Source: Aliarcobacter thereius LMG 24486 (GTDB lineage Bacteria; Campylobacterota; Campylobacteria; Campylobacterales; Arcobacteraceae). From it: 64,000 nucleotides of DNA. The position numbers and the translations under genes were made by a program. Numbering within the stretch: the stretch's first letter is position 1; each line of letters opens with the position of its first letter. The notes under the pieces are model-generated. The model saw only the letters and a program-made list of their open reading frames with translations, searched no databases and had not been told where the DNA came from. This document shows positions 52,831-61,999 of this stretch, one piece after another. The stretch lies in assembly GCF_004214815.1 (NCBI RefSeq), contig NZ_CP035926.1, positions 930,001-994,000 of the forward strand. Reading direction: 5' to 3'.

Positions 52831-55368
52831 TTAGTTATTACAATTAATCTCTCTTACTTTATTCAACATTTCAAATACAATTTGTGTATTTTTTTCTATC
52901 TCATTAGTTACTTTAAATATTTCACTATTAGGTCTTGAGTTCGAATATAAAACAATAGTTTCTTGAACTAAACTATGTACTAAATCATGGGCTTTGTTTA
53001 ACTCTTCCCACTCAGAAGTCTTTGCAAAATTTCTATTGCTATTTGCAAGTATCCATTTTCCTAAATTACAATCTTTTGAACTTGTAACTGTGCAAATATG
53101 TCCCTCTTTACAAGCTGCAAAATTATTATTTTTAAATACAATATGATCTGATTTTAATTTATTTATATCAATAATCATACTTGTATCACAAATTCTTTTA
53201 TATGCATTTTTATCAAAAGATGTTTGATTTATTGTTTCATTTAGATTTATAGCTAATTTAGAAGATTGAATTGCCATTTCACTTATATTTGAAGCTAAAC
53301 TTGCATTCTTCTGTGTTGCTTGATCTAAACTATTTACAGTAGAAGTAATTTGCTCCATAGCTTGCTGTTGCTCTTTACTTGCCGTTGAAACATCTTCAAT
53401 TAATCCTATTGTAATATTAATACTTTCATGAAGTTCATTAAATCCTTCAATCATTCTATTTGTAGTATTTTTACCTTCTCTTGCTTTCAAAGTAGCTTTT
53501 TCTACAATTAGCTTAATTTCATTTGCAGCTTCTGCACTTCTATTTGCAAGATTTCTTACTTCTTGTGCTACAACTGCAAATCCTTTTCCAGCTTCTCCAG
53601 CTGTTGCTGCTTCTACTGCTGCATTTAAACTTAAGATATTTGTTTGAAATGCTATATTATCTATTACGCTTATTGCTTCATTTATCTCTGAAACCTCTTT
53701 ATTAATCTCATCCATTGAAATAGCCGTTTGTTCTGCAAGAGCTAATCCTTGATTTGTTGATTCTGTAACATTTGTTGCTTGTTTTGCCATATTTGAAGCA
53801 TTTTGACTGCTTCTTGTTATTGTTGCACTAATCTCTTCAATTGCAGCAGCCGTCTCTTCTAATGATGCTGCTTGAATATTTGAAGATTGACTTAAAGTTT
53901 TTGATGCATCTTCAAGTTGTGATGAGCTTTGAGTAAGCTCAATAGTTGATTTATCAATTAAACACATAACTTCATTTATACTTGATTGTGTAACTCTAAT
54001 TCCACTCAAAAGTGAAGCTATGATTCCTGTTGTATCTTTTATCTCTGGAACTTTATAATCAAACTTTGCATGAGATAAAGCAACTAAAGCATCACTTACT
54101 TGAGTTAGATTCGATTGTGTTTTTTCTATCATTGTATTTATTTCACTTACAAGTGAATTTACTCTTGAAGAGTTTGCTTTTCCTTTTACACTATCATTAT
54201 ATAGTCCTGCATTAACCTTTTCAATAATATCTTTAGTCTCATCAATAACAATTTGGTCTTTTCTAATCCCTGCTTCAATTGAGTCTAAATAGCTATTAAA
54301 ACTATTCACAACTTCCCCTATTTCATCTTCTGAATCTATTTCTATTCTTGTTGCATTTTTTGAATTATCTTTAATAGAATCAATTGACTTCTTAAGATTT
54401 AATATTGGTTTTATAATACTTCTTTTCATAGAAATTAATGAAACAATCATAGTTCCAATAAGAGCTAATACAAGTATAGTTAAAGCTACATATACTATCT
54501 TTGATGCTTGATTTATAGCCTGTTCTACATCTTTTATAGGTTCAGCAAGTAAAGTAATTCCAAGTTCTTTACCTTGAAAATCAACTATATTTTTGTAAGT
54601 ATAAAAATAGTTTTTTGAAATTAAATAATTATCATTTAAAAGTTTCTTAAAATTAATATTTTTTGCATCTTTTAAAAACTCTTCATCTATAAATTTTTGA
54701 GAGATAATATATTCATTTAATAAATTATTTTTATCATAACTTGCTCTTGCTAATTTTGAGTCCATTAAAACTAGATATGCTCTATTGTCATCTTTAAAAT
54801 CTTTTGCAATAGAGTTTAATCCTTGCATAAATTCTATTGAACCTACATGAGTTGAACCTTTAAATACAGGAACAACTGCTCTTAACTCTAATCCAGCATT
54901 TCCAATTTCAAAACCATTTAAAACTTTTTTATTTTTATTTACTTCAACAACACTTGCTCTAAATGAGCTTAAATCATCACCAAAACTATCTATATTCCAT
55001 GATCTTAAAAAAGAGTTATTATCTCTAGTGTGAAGATGGATTTTTATATTCTTAAAAGGTGTATTTTCTCTCATATTAAGACTTAAAGATTCCAAAGCTT
55101 TTATTGCAAGCTTTCTATCTTTGTAAAGTAAGGCATCTTGTATATTTGAATCATTTACTATTGAAACAGCATTTGATATTCCAACATCAAGTTTTGAACC
55201 TACTCTTATATCATTTAAGTTTCTTAAATCTTTTACTACACCTTCATAAATATTATTTTCTAAACTATTTTTATAGCTATTTAGTATTAAATATCCAATA
55301 ACTAATGCTAATAATGTGAAGAATAGATTTATAAGTGTAAATCGTAAATTTATAGTTGTTTTTTTCAT
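52831..55368 (-). CDS. Methyl-accepting chemotaxis protein with C-terminal CZB domain
   Basis: A transmembrane chemoreceptor of 845 residues. TM1 (about 10-27) and TM2 (about 290-312) enclose a periplasmic dCache/double-CACHE-like sensor of about 260 residues. A HAMP region and a long coiled coil with the receptor hairpin tip ([34 protein letters not shown] in pieces) follow. The final about 120 residues match a chemoreceptor zinc-binding (CZB) domain: DHIVFK, CNLGKWI and HDLVHS supply the His/Cys/His ligands. Such domains sense zinc or hypochlorous acid. Confidence 0.93.
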   Translation of the reverse strand: MKKTTINLRFTLINLFFTLLALVIGYLILNSYKNSLENNIYEGVVKDLRNLNDIRVGSKLDVGISNAVSIVNDSNIQDALLYKDRKLAIKALESLSLNMRENTPFKNIKIHLHTRDNNSFLRSWNIDSFGDDLSSFRASVVEVNKNKKVLNGFEIGNAGLELRAVVPVFKGSTHVGSIEFMQGLNSIAKDFKDDNRAYLVLMDSKLARASYDKNNLLNEYIISQKFIDEEFLKDAKNINFKKLLNDNYLISKNYFYTYKNIVDFQGKELGITLLAEPIKDVEQAINQASKIVYVALTILVLALIGTMIVSLISMKRSIIKPILNLKKSIDSIKDNSKNATRIEIDSEDEIGEVVNSFNSYLDSIEAGIRKDQIVIDETKDIIEKVNAGLYNDSVKGKANSSRVNSLVSEINTMIEKTQSNLTQVSDALVALSHAKFDYKVPEIKDTTGIIASLLSGIRVTQSSINEVMCLIDKSTIELTQSSSQLEDASKTLSQSSNIQAASLEETAAAIEEISATITRSSQNASNMAKQATNVTESTNQGLALAEQTAISMDEINKEVSEINEAISVIDNIAFQTNILSLNAAVEAATAGEAGKGFAVVAQEVRNLANRSAEAANEIKLIVEKATLKAREGKNTTNRMIEGFNELHESINITIGLIEDVSTASKEQQQAMEQITSTVNSLDQATQKNASLASNISEMAIQSSKLAINLNETINQTSFDKNAYKRICDTSMIIDINKLKSDHIVFKNNNFAACKEGHICTVTSSKDCNLGKWILANSNRNFAKTSEWEELNKAHDLVHSLVQETIVLYSNSRPNSEIFKVTNEIEKNTQIVFEMLNKVREINCNN

Positions 55369-55432
55369 ACTTTGTAATCCCCTAAATAAAATGCTATATT
55401 ATATTAAGTTATCTCTAAATTATCAATAAAAA

Positions 55433-55846
55433 TCATTTCCTTATACTTTTTATGTAGTAATATATTGATTCTATTTCTTCTTCTGTTAGGTGATATGTAG
55501 GCATTATATTTGAATTATAAATGAGTTTCTCACAAATTTCATCATCTTTGAAAATTTTTTTCTTATTTTTTCTTTGATTTACTTTATCTTTAAAAACTTC
55601 ATAACTCACATCTTTTATACTTGGAGTATATAAAGTACAAAGATATTTATCTTCTTTAAGAATATGCTTAAATTGAACTATTTTTTTACCTTCAGCTTTA
55701 TCTCCATGACAAGTATTACACCCTATTCCTCTTGGATTTTCATATAACATCTTTCCATATTCAGGTTTTGTAATAAATAGTAAGTTATCTTGTTCATTTG
55801 CAATTAAAAATATATTAAAAAATAAAAAAATAAAGAGATATTTCAT
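55433..55846 (-). CDS. Small periplasmic c-type cytochrome
   Basis: A 137-residue secreted protein. A signal peptide (about 1-17, ending LIAN) is followed by a single haem-binding site CNTCH (Cys43, Cys46, His47). The probable axial Met lies in NSNIMPTYHLTEEEI. It is followed on the operon by no other gene, since the chemoreceptor gene has its own promoter region. It lies 0 bp after the NUDIX gene. The electron partner is unknown. Confidence 0.88.
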   Translation of the reverse strand: MKYLFIFLFFNIFLIANEQDNLLFITKPEYGKMLYENPRGIGCNTCHGDKAEGKKIVQFKHILKEDKYLCTLYTPSIKDVSYEVFKDKVNQRKNKKKIFKDDEICEKLIYNSNIMPTYHLTEEEIESIYYYIKSIRK

Positions 55847-56428
55847 CTATATATTAAGCTCTTTCTCTTTTTTCAAAAACCAATAAAGGCTAAACATAAG
55901 TCCTGGAGTCTTTGCTTTCTTTTCATCAAAAATGAACTTATCAATATTGTTTTTTTCCAAAAAATATGTCTCTATTTGCTCATCATTTATTCCACCACCA
56001 CTGTGGATTTTCATACTTTCATCAACTTTTGCAAAATATAAATGCTGTTTTGCTCCACTTATCCCAACATTTGTGAAAAATGATGTAATTTTTATAAGCT
56101 TATTTGCATCTACTTTATATCCACACTCTTCGTCAATCTCTTCAGATGCAATCTGTTCTAAACTTATATTTTTATCTACAAGTCCTGCACAAAGCTCATA
56201 AGTAAAAGTTACATTCTTATCATTTAAATAAACAGGAACTCTAAACTGTTTTACAAGCACAAAAGCATTCTTTTCAGTATGATAAATAAGAATTGATACA
56301 CTATCATGACTTCTTACAGCTTCCCAAGTTTTTTTTATTCCATTTTGAGTGAATTTTACTTTTATAGGTTTTATATAGTTTGACTCTTTTAACTCTTCTG
56401 TTTTTATATCACTTATGATATTTTGCAA
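55847..56428 (-). CDS. NUDIX hydrolase (UDP-sugar/ADP-ribose pyrophosphatase-like)
   Basis: A 193-residue NUDIX protein. The Nudix-box equivalent is AGLVDKNISLEQIASEEIDEECGYK in pieces. The conserved Arg of the canonical box (RE) is replaced by Glu (SEEIDEECGY), as in some UDP-glucose pyrophosphatases such as human NUDT14 (from memory). VLVKQFRVPVYL precedes it. The N-terminal extension (about 1-25) and C-terminal segment match the sugar-nucleotide group. Exact substrate unknown. Confidence 0.88.
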   Translation of the reverse strand: MQNIISDIKTEELKESNYIKPIKVKFTQNGIKKTWEAVRSHDSVSILIYHTEKNAFVLVKQFRVPVYLNDKNVTFTYELCAGLVDKNISLEQIASEEIDEECGYKVDANKLIKITSFFTNVGISGAKQHLYFAKVDESMKIHSGGGINDEQIETYFLEKNNIDKFIFDEKKAKTPGLMFSLYWFLKKEKELNI

Positions 56429-56437
56429 AGTTTTTCC

Positions 56438-56938
56438 TTATTTAAAATTATCAAAAACCAATGGTGCTTTTAAATCTAAAGATCTTAAATGCTTCATAAC
56501 TGTTTGTAAATCATCAATATTTTTTCCTGTAACTCTTATACTATCTCCTTGATTTACAGCACTTACTTTAATTTTCAGACTTTTAATCTCTGTTTGTATT
56601 CTTTTTGCTTCATCTTTTTCTATACTATCAATGATTTTATAGCTATATTTTCTATTTCCACCACTGCTATCTTCTTTTCTTATCTCTTCAAGAGAATTTA
56701 TACTAATTCCTCTTTTATTCATTTTTGCAATCATTATATCTAGCATTGCATCAACTTTATTATCACTTGAACTAATCATTGTAAGAGTTTTTGCACCAAT
56801 ATTTAAATCAATATCTTTTGGTATCCCTTTAAAATCATACCTATTATCAATCTCTTTTTGAGCTTGAATTACAGCATTTTTCATCTCTTGAAGATCTAGT
56901 TTTGCTGAAATATCTAATGAATGTTCTTTTACTGCCAT
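56438..56938 (-). CDS. YajQ-family nucleotide-binding protein
   Basis: A 166-residue cytoplasmic protein with two ferredoxin-like halves. Typical YajQ features: DISAKLDLQEMKNAVIQAQKEIDNRYDFKG in pieces near the N-terminus, and KIKVSAVNQGDSIRVTGKNIDDLQ near the C-terminus. Members bind cyclic di-GMP or other nucleotides and tRNA. Its ribosome-binding region carries a tandem 15-bp duplication. In operon with the NUDIX gene (9-bp spacing). Confidence 0.92.
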   Translation of the reverse strand: MAVKEHSLDISAKLDLQEMKNAVIQAQKEIDNRYDFKGIPKDIDLNIGAKTLTMISSSDNKVDAMLDIMIAKMNKRGISINSLEEIRKEDSSGGNRKYSYKIIDSIEKDEAKRIQTEIKSLKIKVSAVNQGDSIRVTGKNIDDLQTVMKHLRSLDLKAPLVFDNFK

Positions 56939-56949
56939 ATTTTATTTTC

Positions 56950-56979
56950 TCCTTTTTAAATAGTTCCTTTTTAAATAGA
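56950..56979 (-). repeat. Tandem 15-bp repeat over the yajQ ribosome-binding region
   Basis: The plus-strand unit TCCTTTTTAAATAG occurs at 56950-56963 and 56965-56978, so on the coding strand two copies of CTATTTAAAAAGGA stand in a row upstream of the ATG. The copy next to the gene provides the AAGGAG ribosome binding site. Confidence 0.75.
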
Positions 56980-57020
56980 AACAGTTTTATATATTCCTAC
57001 TTTTTAAAAGTAGGAAAACC

Positions 57021-57046
57021 AAAAAAAAGCTTCACAATGAAGCTTT
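57021..57046 (-). terminator. Terminator of the DUF423 gene
   Basis: AAAGCTTCA and TGAAGCTTT form a 9-bp stem with a 3-base loop. On the minus strand it is followed by eight T residues, two bases after the DUF423 stop codon. Confidence 0.88.
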
Positions 57047-57048
57047 GA

Positions 57049-57441
57049 TTATTTATTATCTTTTAATATTGTATATGTCAAAAGAAAATATGCAATTATT
57101 TGTAAAGTTCCACCAATAGGAGTTATCGCTCCTAAAACTGGCATATTTAAAATTGTAAGAAAATACAATGAAAAAGAAAAAATAAAAGTTCCTATCAAAA
57201 TAAGATATTGAACAACTTTTAGTTTATTGTTATTTGGTCTTATCATTGATAAAAAAGTTACAAAAAATAGACCAAAAGTGTTATAAAACTGATATTCAAC
57301 TCCTGTATGAAAAACAACTAGCATTTCTGGACTTATTATTCTTTTTAATCCATGAGCACCAAAAGCACCTAAAATTATTGCACTTGCCATCATTAAACTA
57401 GAAATTGCTAGAAAATTTCTAGCTCTTTTATCATAAATCAT
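57049..57441 (-). CDS. DUF423 family membrane protein
   Basis: A 130-residue inner-membrane protein with four hydrophobic helices. The N-terminal ASAIILGAFGAHGLKRI and the C-terminal PIGGTLQIIAYFLL are typical of DUF423/YgdD. The function is unknown. It is 13 bp after the phosphoribosyltransferase gene and ends at a strong terminator. Confidence 0.9.
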   Translation of the reverse strand: MIYDKRARNFLAISSLMMASAIILGAFGAHGLKRIISPEMLVVFHTGVEYQFYNTFGLFFVTFLSMIRPNNNKLKVVQYLILIGTFIFSFSLYFLTILNMPVLGAITPIGGTLQIIAYFLLTYTILKDNK

Positions 57442-57454
57442 TATCTATCCTTTA

Positions 57455-57904
57455 TTATATTTGAATATCAACTTCCCAAAAAAACTCAATCCAAACATCT
57501 GTTTTATGTATATAAAAATCAGGTTTGATTAGAGCTGTTGGCTTGTAAAACAAAGTTGCCAATTTAAATTCTGTATTTGGATATTTTTCTTTTAAAAGTT
57601 CTAAAATAGCTTTCATAGTTTTTCCACTATCAACAATATCATCTAAAATTAAAACTCTTTTATATTCACTCAAATCAGGAATATTAAAAATATCAACACT
57701 GTTTTTTTGAGATTTTCTTTCATAAGATATTGAATTAATTGTGAAAACATCTCTTTGATTTAGAGCTTGAGATATAAGATGAGTAAGAGTCAAACCACCT
57801 CTTGCAACACCCAAAAGTGCATCACTTTCAAAAGTTTTTATAATATTTGTTAATTTTTTTGTATCTTCTTTACACATTTCGTAAGAGTAATAAAGTTTAT
57901 TCAA
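57455..57904 (-). CDS. Purine-type phosphoribosyltransferase (Gpt/xanthine PRTase-like)
   Basis: A 149-residue PRTase with a canonical PRPP loop: VLILDDIVDSGKTMKAIL. The pyrophosphate-loop region is LLGVARGGLTLTHLISQAL, and the C-terminal hood ends VWIEFFWEVDI, as in Gpt-type enzymes that salvage guanine or xanthine. Unlike the other PRTase-like protein at 8894-9553, the PRPP loop is intact. Confidence 0.88.
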   Translation of the reverse strand: MNKLYYSYEMCKEDTKKLTNIIKTFESDALLGVARGGLTLTHLISQALNQRDVFTINSISYERKSQKNSVDIFNIPDLSEYKRVLILDDIVDSGKTMKAILELLKEKYPNTEFKLATLFYKPTALIKPDFYIHKTDVWIEFFWEVDIQI

Positions 57905-57975
57905 AATAGTTCCTTAAAATTTTTAGAAATAGCATATTAACAAGTTATTACTTATTTTGTGGTTTTACTTTTATA

Positions 57976-58683
57976 TCATCTATATTCTATTTTTAAGAGA
58001 TTCTTTACTATTTTATCTCTATTTATCTCAATATTTTTATTTATATTTCCAATATTTGAATCTGTTTGTAAAAAGTTTTGAATATAAAAGCTATTTTTAT
58101 ATCCTAAATTATAAGCTATTTTTATCATCTTATTTATATCATTTTCATTTAGTAGTGTTCCATTGAAAGTAGTTCTTAATTCAAATAAAAAGTTTATTTG
58201 AATTAAATACTTAAGAGTTTCTATAAAATCATCATACAAAGATGATTTCTTTTGAGTTATTATTTCAAATTTATCTTTTGTAGCTTTAAAATCTAAAGAG
58301 ATAAAATCTATTAAATTTTCTTCAATAAGCTCTTTTATTTTTTTTGTATTTATTCCATTTGTGTCAAGTTTTATTTTAAATTCTAGTTTCTTTATCTCTT
58401 TACATAATGGTTTTAAATTGTGAATTAAAGCTTCTCCACCACTTAAAACAACTCCACTTAGAAGATTTTTTCTTGTTTTTAAAAATTTTAAAATATCATT
58501 GTGAGAATATTTTGCTTTTTTTGCAAAAACTATATTATCGTTGTAGCAATAAACACACCTTAAATTGCAAGATATATGCCAGATTATACAAGCTAATTCA
58601 CCTGTATAATCTTTTGTAGTAAACTTTGTAAAATCATAAACAATTTTTTGATTCAATAAATTGCTCTCTTTGTTTATGTTCAC
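57976..58683 (-). CDS. nrdG: Anaerobic ribonucleotide reductase activating protein (radical SAM)
   Basis: A 235-residue radical SAM enzyme that installs the glycyl radical on the reductase. The cluster motif is CNLRCVYC (Cys39, Cys43, Cys46), followed by GVVLSGGEAL, typical of activases. It starts with GTG at 58683 with AGGA upstream and overlaps the glycyl-radical domain gene by 50 bp. Position straight after the NrdD genes gives confidence in the assignment. The overall size exceeds a minimal NrdG (about 155 residues), more like NrdG2/pflA-type activases. Confidence 0.88.
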   Translation of the reverse strand: MNINKESNLLNQKIVYDFTKFTTKDYTGELACIIWHISCNLRCVYCYNDNIVFAKKAKYSHNDILKFLKTRKNLLSGVVLSGGEALIHNLKPLCKEIKKLEFKIKLDTNGINTKKIKELIEENLIDFISLDFKATKDKFEIITQKKSSLYDDFIETLKYLIQINFLFELRTTFNGTLLNENDINKMIKIAYNLGYKNSFYIQNFLQTDSNIGNINKNIEINRDKIVKNLLKIEYR

Positions 58684-58798
58684 CTTTTTTTCCTATATTA
58701 AAACTTTCAACTGGTCTGTGATATCCCATAACTCTAGTATAAACTATACATTTTGTTCTTTTTTCACTATTTTTTTCAAGCACTTTGTTTTTTTGCAT
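58634..58798 (-). CDS. Separate glycyl-radical domain of class III ribonucleotide reductase
   Basis: A 54-residue protein with the C-terminal signature of NrdD: Cys17, then YTRVMGYHRPVESFNIGKKG (Gly25 in RVMGY is the probable radical glycine). In most NrdDs this segment is fused directly after the zinc ribbon. Here it is a separate frame: the ATG at 58798 lies 7 bp after GAGGAG inside the end of nrdD, in the +1 frame, and overlaps the nrdD end by 23 bp. The end overlaps nrdG by 50 bp. It is therefore likely translated alone and acts in trans with NrdD. Confidence 0.85.
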   Translation of the reverse strand: MQKNKVLEKNSEKRTKCIVYTRVMGYHRPVESFNIGKKGEHKQREQFIESKNCL

Positions 58799-60890
58799 TT
58801 TTCAACTCCTCTTTTATAATTTCATCATCACATTTTGGGCAATATTCATGCTCTCCATTCAAGTATCCATGCTTTGGACAAACTGAAAAAAGTGGTGTGA
58901 TTGTAATATATGGTAATCTAAAATTTGAGATTACATTTTTTAGTAGTTTTTTACAAGCTTCTGCACTTGAAATTCTCTCTTTCATATATAGGTGCATCAC
59001 TGTTCCACCTGTGTATTTACACTGTAATTCATCTTGTAAATTTAATGCTTCAAAAGGATCATCTGTAAAATCAACTGGAAGTTGAGATGAATTTGTATAA
59101 TATATATTTTCATCAAACCCAGCTTGAATAATATCTTTGTATCTTTTTTTATCCTCTTTAGCGAATCTATAAGTAGTTCCTTCAGCTGGAGTTGCTTCAA
59201 GATTATATAGATTTCCTGTAATTTCTTGATATTCAAGCATTTTTTTTCTCATAAAATCAAGTATTTCTAAACTTAATTCATTCCCTTCATCTGTACTTAT
59301 ATCTATATTTTCTCCATATAGATTTTTTAGCATTTCATTTATTCCATTTACTCCAATAGTTGAGAAGTGATTATTGAAATTTTTTAAATACCTTTTTGTA
59401 TATGGATATAGACCTCTATCATACATCTCTTGTACAAATACTCTTTTTCTTTCTAAAATATCTTTTGATAAATCCATAAGCTCCTCAAGTCTTAAAAACA
59501 ATGCTTTGATATCATTTTTATATAAATACCCAAGCCTTGCCATATTTATTGTAACAACTCCTATACTTCCAGTCATTTCAGCACTTCCAAAAAGTCCACC
59601 TCCTCTTTTTAAAAGTTCTCTTAAATCTAATTGCAATCTACAACACATACTTCGTACATCGCCTACTTTGTAGGCTTTTTCATTTTTGATTAAATTTCCT
59701 TTTTCATCTTTTATATATTGACTTCCTATAAAGTTTTGGAAATATGAACTACCTATTTTTGCTGTATTTTCAAATAATATATCTGTATTTTCTCCATCCC
59801 AATCAAAATCTTCACTTATATTTACAGTTGGAATTGGAAAAGTAAAAGGTTGAGCTGTTTTATCTCCTTCTGTCATAACTTCATAATAAGCTCTATTTAT
59901 ATTATTCATCTCTTTTTGGAAATCTTTATAAGTAAGCTCTTCAAAGCTTGAAACTCCCCTATTTCTTGCCTCTTTTAAAAGTTCTTCATCTTTTAAATCT
60001 TTAAATAGATGTCTTTGGTTTCTTGTAGGAATTTGATCTTTTAAATCTTCTGGAACTGTCCAATCTATTGTAATATTTGTAAAAGGGCTTTGTCCCCAAC
60101 GTGCAGGAACATTTAAATTATAAATAAAACTTCTAATAGCTTTTTTTATATCTTTATACTCAAGCTTATCTTTAAAAACATAAGGTGCTAAATAGGTATC
60201 AAACGAGCTAAAAGCTTGAGCTCCTGCCCATTCACTTTGAAGAATTCCTAAGAAATTTGCCATCTGTCCTAAAGCTTCTCTAAAATGATTTGGTGCTTTA
60301 CTTTCTACTCTTCCTCTTACTTCATTAAATCCTTCATCAAGTAAAACTCTCAAACTCCAACCTGCACAATAAGCACTTAAACAATCCAAATCATGAATAT
60401 GAATATCTGCACTTCTATGTGCATATCCTTGCTCTTTTGTATAGACTTTATCCAACCAATAATTTGCAATGACTTTTCCTGCACTATTATTTATAAGTCC
60501 AGCATGAGAATAACCTGTATTTGAATTTGCTTTTATTCTCCAATCTTCGCCATTTATATACTCTTGTATAGTTTGTGTTGAATTTATATAAGTTGTATCT
60601 TCATTTAGTCCAAATATCTGTTCTCTTTGTATTTTATGAAGATGTCTATAAAGCATAAAACTTTTTAAAACTTCAAAATATTTACTTTCAAAAAGCTCTT
60701 TTTCAATACAATCTTGAATATCTTCAACTGTATTTATATTTTCTAATTTAACTTTTGATAAAACAGTGTTAAATATAGTTTTATCGTATGTGTTTTCTAC
60801 ACTTTTAAAGGCTTTCTTTATAGCATCTTCTATTTTAAAAGCTTTAAAATCAACTCTGCTTCCATCTCTTTTTATAATTTTTTTTTGCAT
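58776..60890 (-). CDS. nrdD: Anaerobic ribonucleoside-triphosphate reductase, main chain without glycyl-radical tail
   Basis: Reduces ribonucleoside triphosphates in the absence of oxygen. At 704 residues it has an N-terminal ATP-cone (KRDGSRVDFKAFKIEDAI), the catalytic barrel (RWGQSPFTNITIDW, VRSMCCRLQLDLREL with thiyl-radical Cys candidates), and a C-terminal zinc ribbon (Cys671-x2-His, Cys684-x2-Cys687). It then stops (KNAKKQSA) precisely where NrdD normally continues into the RVxGY glycyl-radical tail, which is instead the next overlapping gene. Start: ATG at 60890. Confidence 0.95.
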   Translation of the reverse strand: MQKKIIKRDGSRVDFKAFKIEDAIKKAFKSVENTYDKTIFNTVLSKVKLENINTVEDIQDCIEKELFESKYFEVLKSFMLYRHLHKIQREQIFGLNEDTTYINSTQTIQEYINGEDWRIKANSNTGYSHAGLINNSAGKVIANYWLDKVYTKEQGYAHRSADIHIHDLDCLSAYCAGWSLRVLLDEGFNEVRGRVESKAPNHFREALGQMANFLGILQSEWAGAQAFSSFDTYLAPYVFKDKLEYKDIKKAIRSFIYNLNVPARWGQSPFTNITIDWTVPEDLKDQIPTRNQRHLFKDLKDEELLKEARNRGVSSFEELTYKDFQKEMNNINRAYYEVMTEGDKTAQPFTFPIPTVNISEDFDWDGENTDILFENTAKIGSSYFQNFIGSQYIKDEKGNLIKNEKAYKVGDVRSMCCRLQLDLRELLKRGGGLFGSAEMTGSIGVVTINMARLGYLYKNDIKALFLRLEELMDLSKDILERKRVFVQEMYDRGLYPYTKRYLKNFNNHFSTIGVNGINEMLKNLYGENIDISTDEGNELSLEILDFMRKKMLEYQEITGNLYNLEATPAEGTTYRFAKEDKKRYKDIIQAGFDENIYYTNSSQLPVDFTDDPFEALNLQDELQCKYTGGTVMHLYMKERISSAEACKKLLKNVISNFRLPYITITPLFSVCPKHGYLNGEHEYCPKCDDEIIKEELKNAKKQSA

Positions 60891-60957
60891 AGCTTTTTCC
60901 CTTCATCTAATCCTTGAAATTTTAGAGAAGAAGTTCTTAGTAAGTTGTAAGAGATTT

Positions 60958-60973
60958 TGTCACAAAAGTGTCA
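60958..60973. promoter_or_regulatory. Possible operator dyad upstream of nrdD
   Basis: TGTCACAAAAGTGTCA is a near-palindrome (CAC-AAAA-GTG core with TG/CA ends) in the 182-bp divergent spacer between nrdD and argF. It could be bound by a CRP/FNR-family or other regulator of anaerobic genes; no known box fits exactly. Confidence 0.3.
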
Positions 60974-61072
60974 TTTTATGATATTCCAAAAAATATTTTT
61001 AATCTTTTTTTAACTGTTTATAAAGATTAATTAACTAAAATATTCACTTTTAATAAATTATGAGGAAAACAA

Positions 61073-61999
61073 ATGAAACACTTTTTAAGTTTAATGGACT
61101 TCTCAAAAGAAGAGATTTTAGATATTTTAGCTTTAGCTAAAAAAATAAAAGATGATGCAAAAGCCGGTAAACATAAAGATTATATGCCAAAAAAAATTCT
61201 AGGAATGATTTTTGAAAAAAGTTCTACAAGAACAAGAGTTTCATTTGAAGCTGGAATTTATGAATTAGGTGGAGTAGGACTATTTTTATCATCAAATGAT
61301 ATTCAACTTGGTCGTGGTGAACCTATGAAAGATACTTCAAGAGTAATTTCAAGAATGGTTGATATGGTTATGATTAGAACATTTGAGCAAGAAAAACTTG
61401 AAGAGTTTGCTAGATATTCTAAAGTTCCTGTTATAAATGGACTTACAGATAAACTTCACCCAATACAACTAATGGCTGATTATCTTACGATTATGGAAGA
61501 AGGTTTAGACAAAGATTTAGTTGTTGCATATATTGGAGATGGAAACAATATGGCTCACTCTTGGCTAAATATGGCGGCAAAACTAGGTTTTGAACTAAGA
61601 ATTGCAACTCCAAAAAACTATCAAGTAGATAGAGAAGTTTTAAAATTAGCTTTAGAAGAAGCTAAAAAATCTGGTGCGAAAATAACTCTTGGTTTTGATC
61701 CTCAAGAAGCCGTAAAAGATGCAACAGTTGTTACAACAGATACTTGGATTTCAATGGGTCAAGAAGCTGAAAAAAATATGAGAATCAAAGATTTTAGAGG
61801 ATTCATTGTAAATGAAGAGCTTATGAAACTAGCTTCAAAAAAAGCTATATTTTTACACTGTTTACCAGCTTATAGAGATTATGAAGTTAGTGAAGATGTA
61901 CTTGAAGGAGCTCAAAGTAGAGTTTTCCAAGAAGCAGAAAATAGACTTCATGCTCAAAAAGGTATTATGGTTTGGCTTGATCAAAGAAGAGATAAATAA
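61073..61999 (+). CDS. argF: Ornithine carbamoyltransferase
   Basis: Joins carbamoyl phosphate and ornithine to citrulline in arginine synthesis. Motifs: [15 protein letters not shown] (carbamoyl-phosphate site), [29 protein letters not shown] and [13 protein letters not shown] (ornithine loop). Full length at 308 residues. Ribosome binding site GAGGAAAA. It overlaps the hemN start by 1 bp, forming an operon. Confidence 0.96.
   Translation: MKHFLSLMDFSKEEILDILALAKKIKDDAKAGKHKDYMPKKILGMIFEKSSTRTRVSFEAGIYELGGVGLFLSSNDIQLGRGEPMKDTSRVISRMVDMVMIRTFEQEKLEEFARYSKVPVINGLTDKLHPIQLMADYLTIMEEGLDKDLVVAYIGDGNNMAHSWLNMAAKLGFELRIATPKNYQVDREVLKLALEEAKKSGAKITLGFDPQEAVKDATVVTTDTWISMGQEAEKNMRIKDFRGFIVNEELMKLASKKAIFLHCLPAYRDYEVSEDVLEGAQSRVFQEAENRLHAQKGIMVWLDQRRDK

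Noticed and set aside
56996-57014. Hairpin CCTACTTTT/AAAAGTAGG as a terminator
   Set aside because: No T-run follows on either strand; the true terminator of the DUF423 gene lies a few bases away at 57021-57046.
58776-58798. -1 programmed frameshift at the A7 run joining NrdD to its glycyl-radical tail
   Set aside because: The -1 frame meets a stop soon after the run, and the tail lies in the +1 frame; a separate start with its own Shine-Dalgarno sequence explains it more simply.
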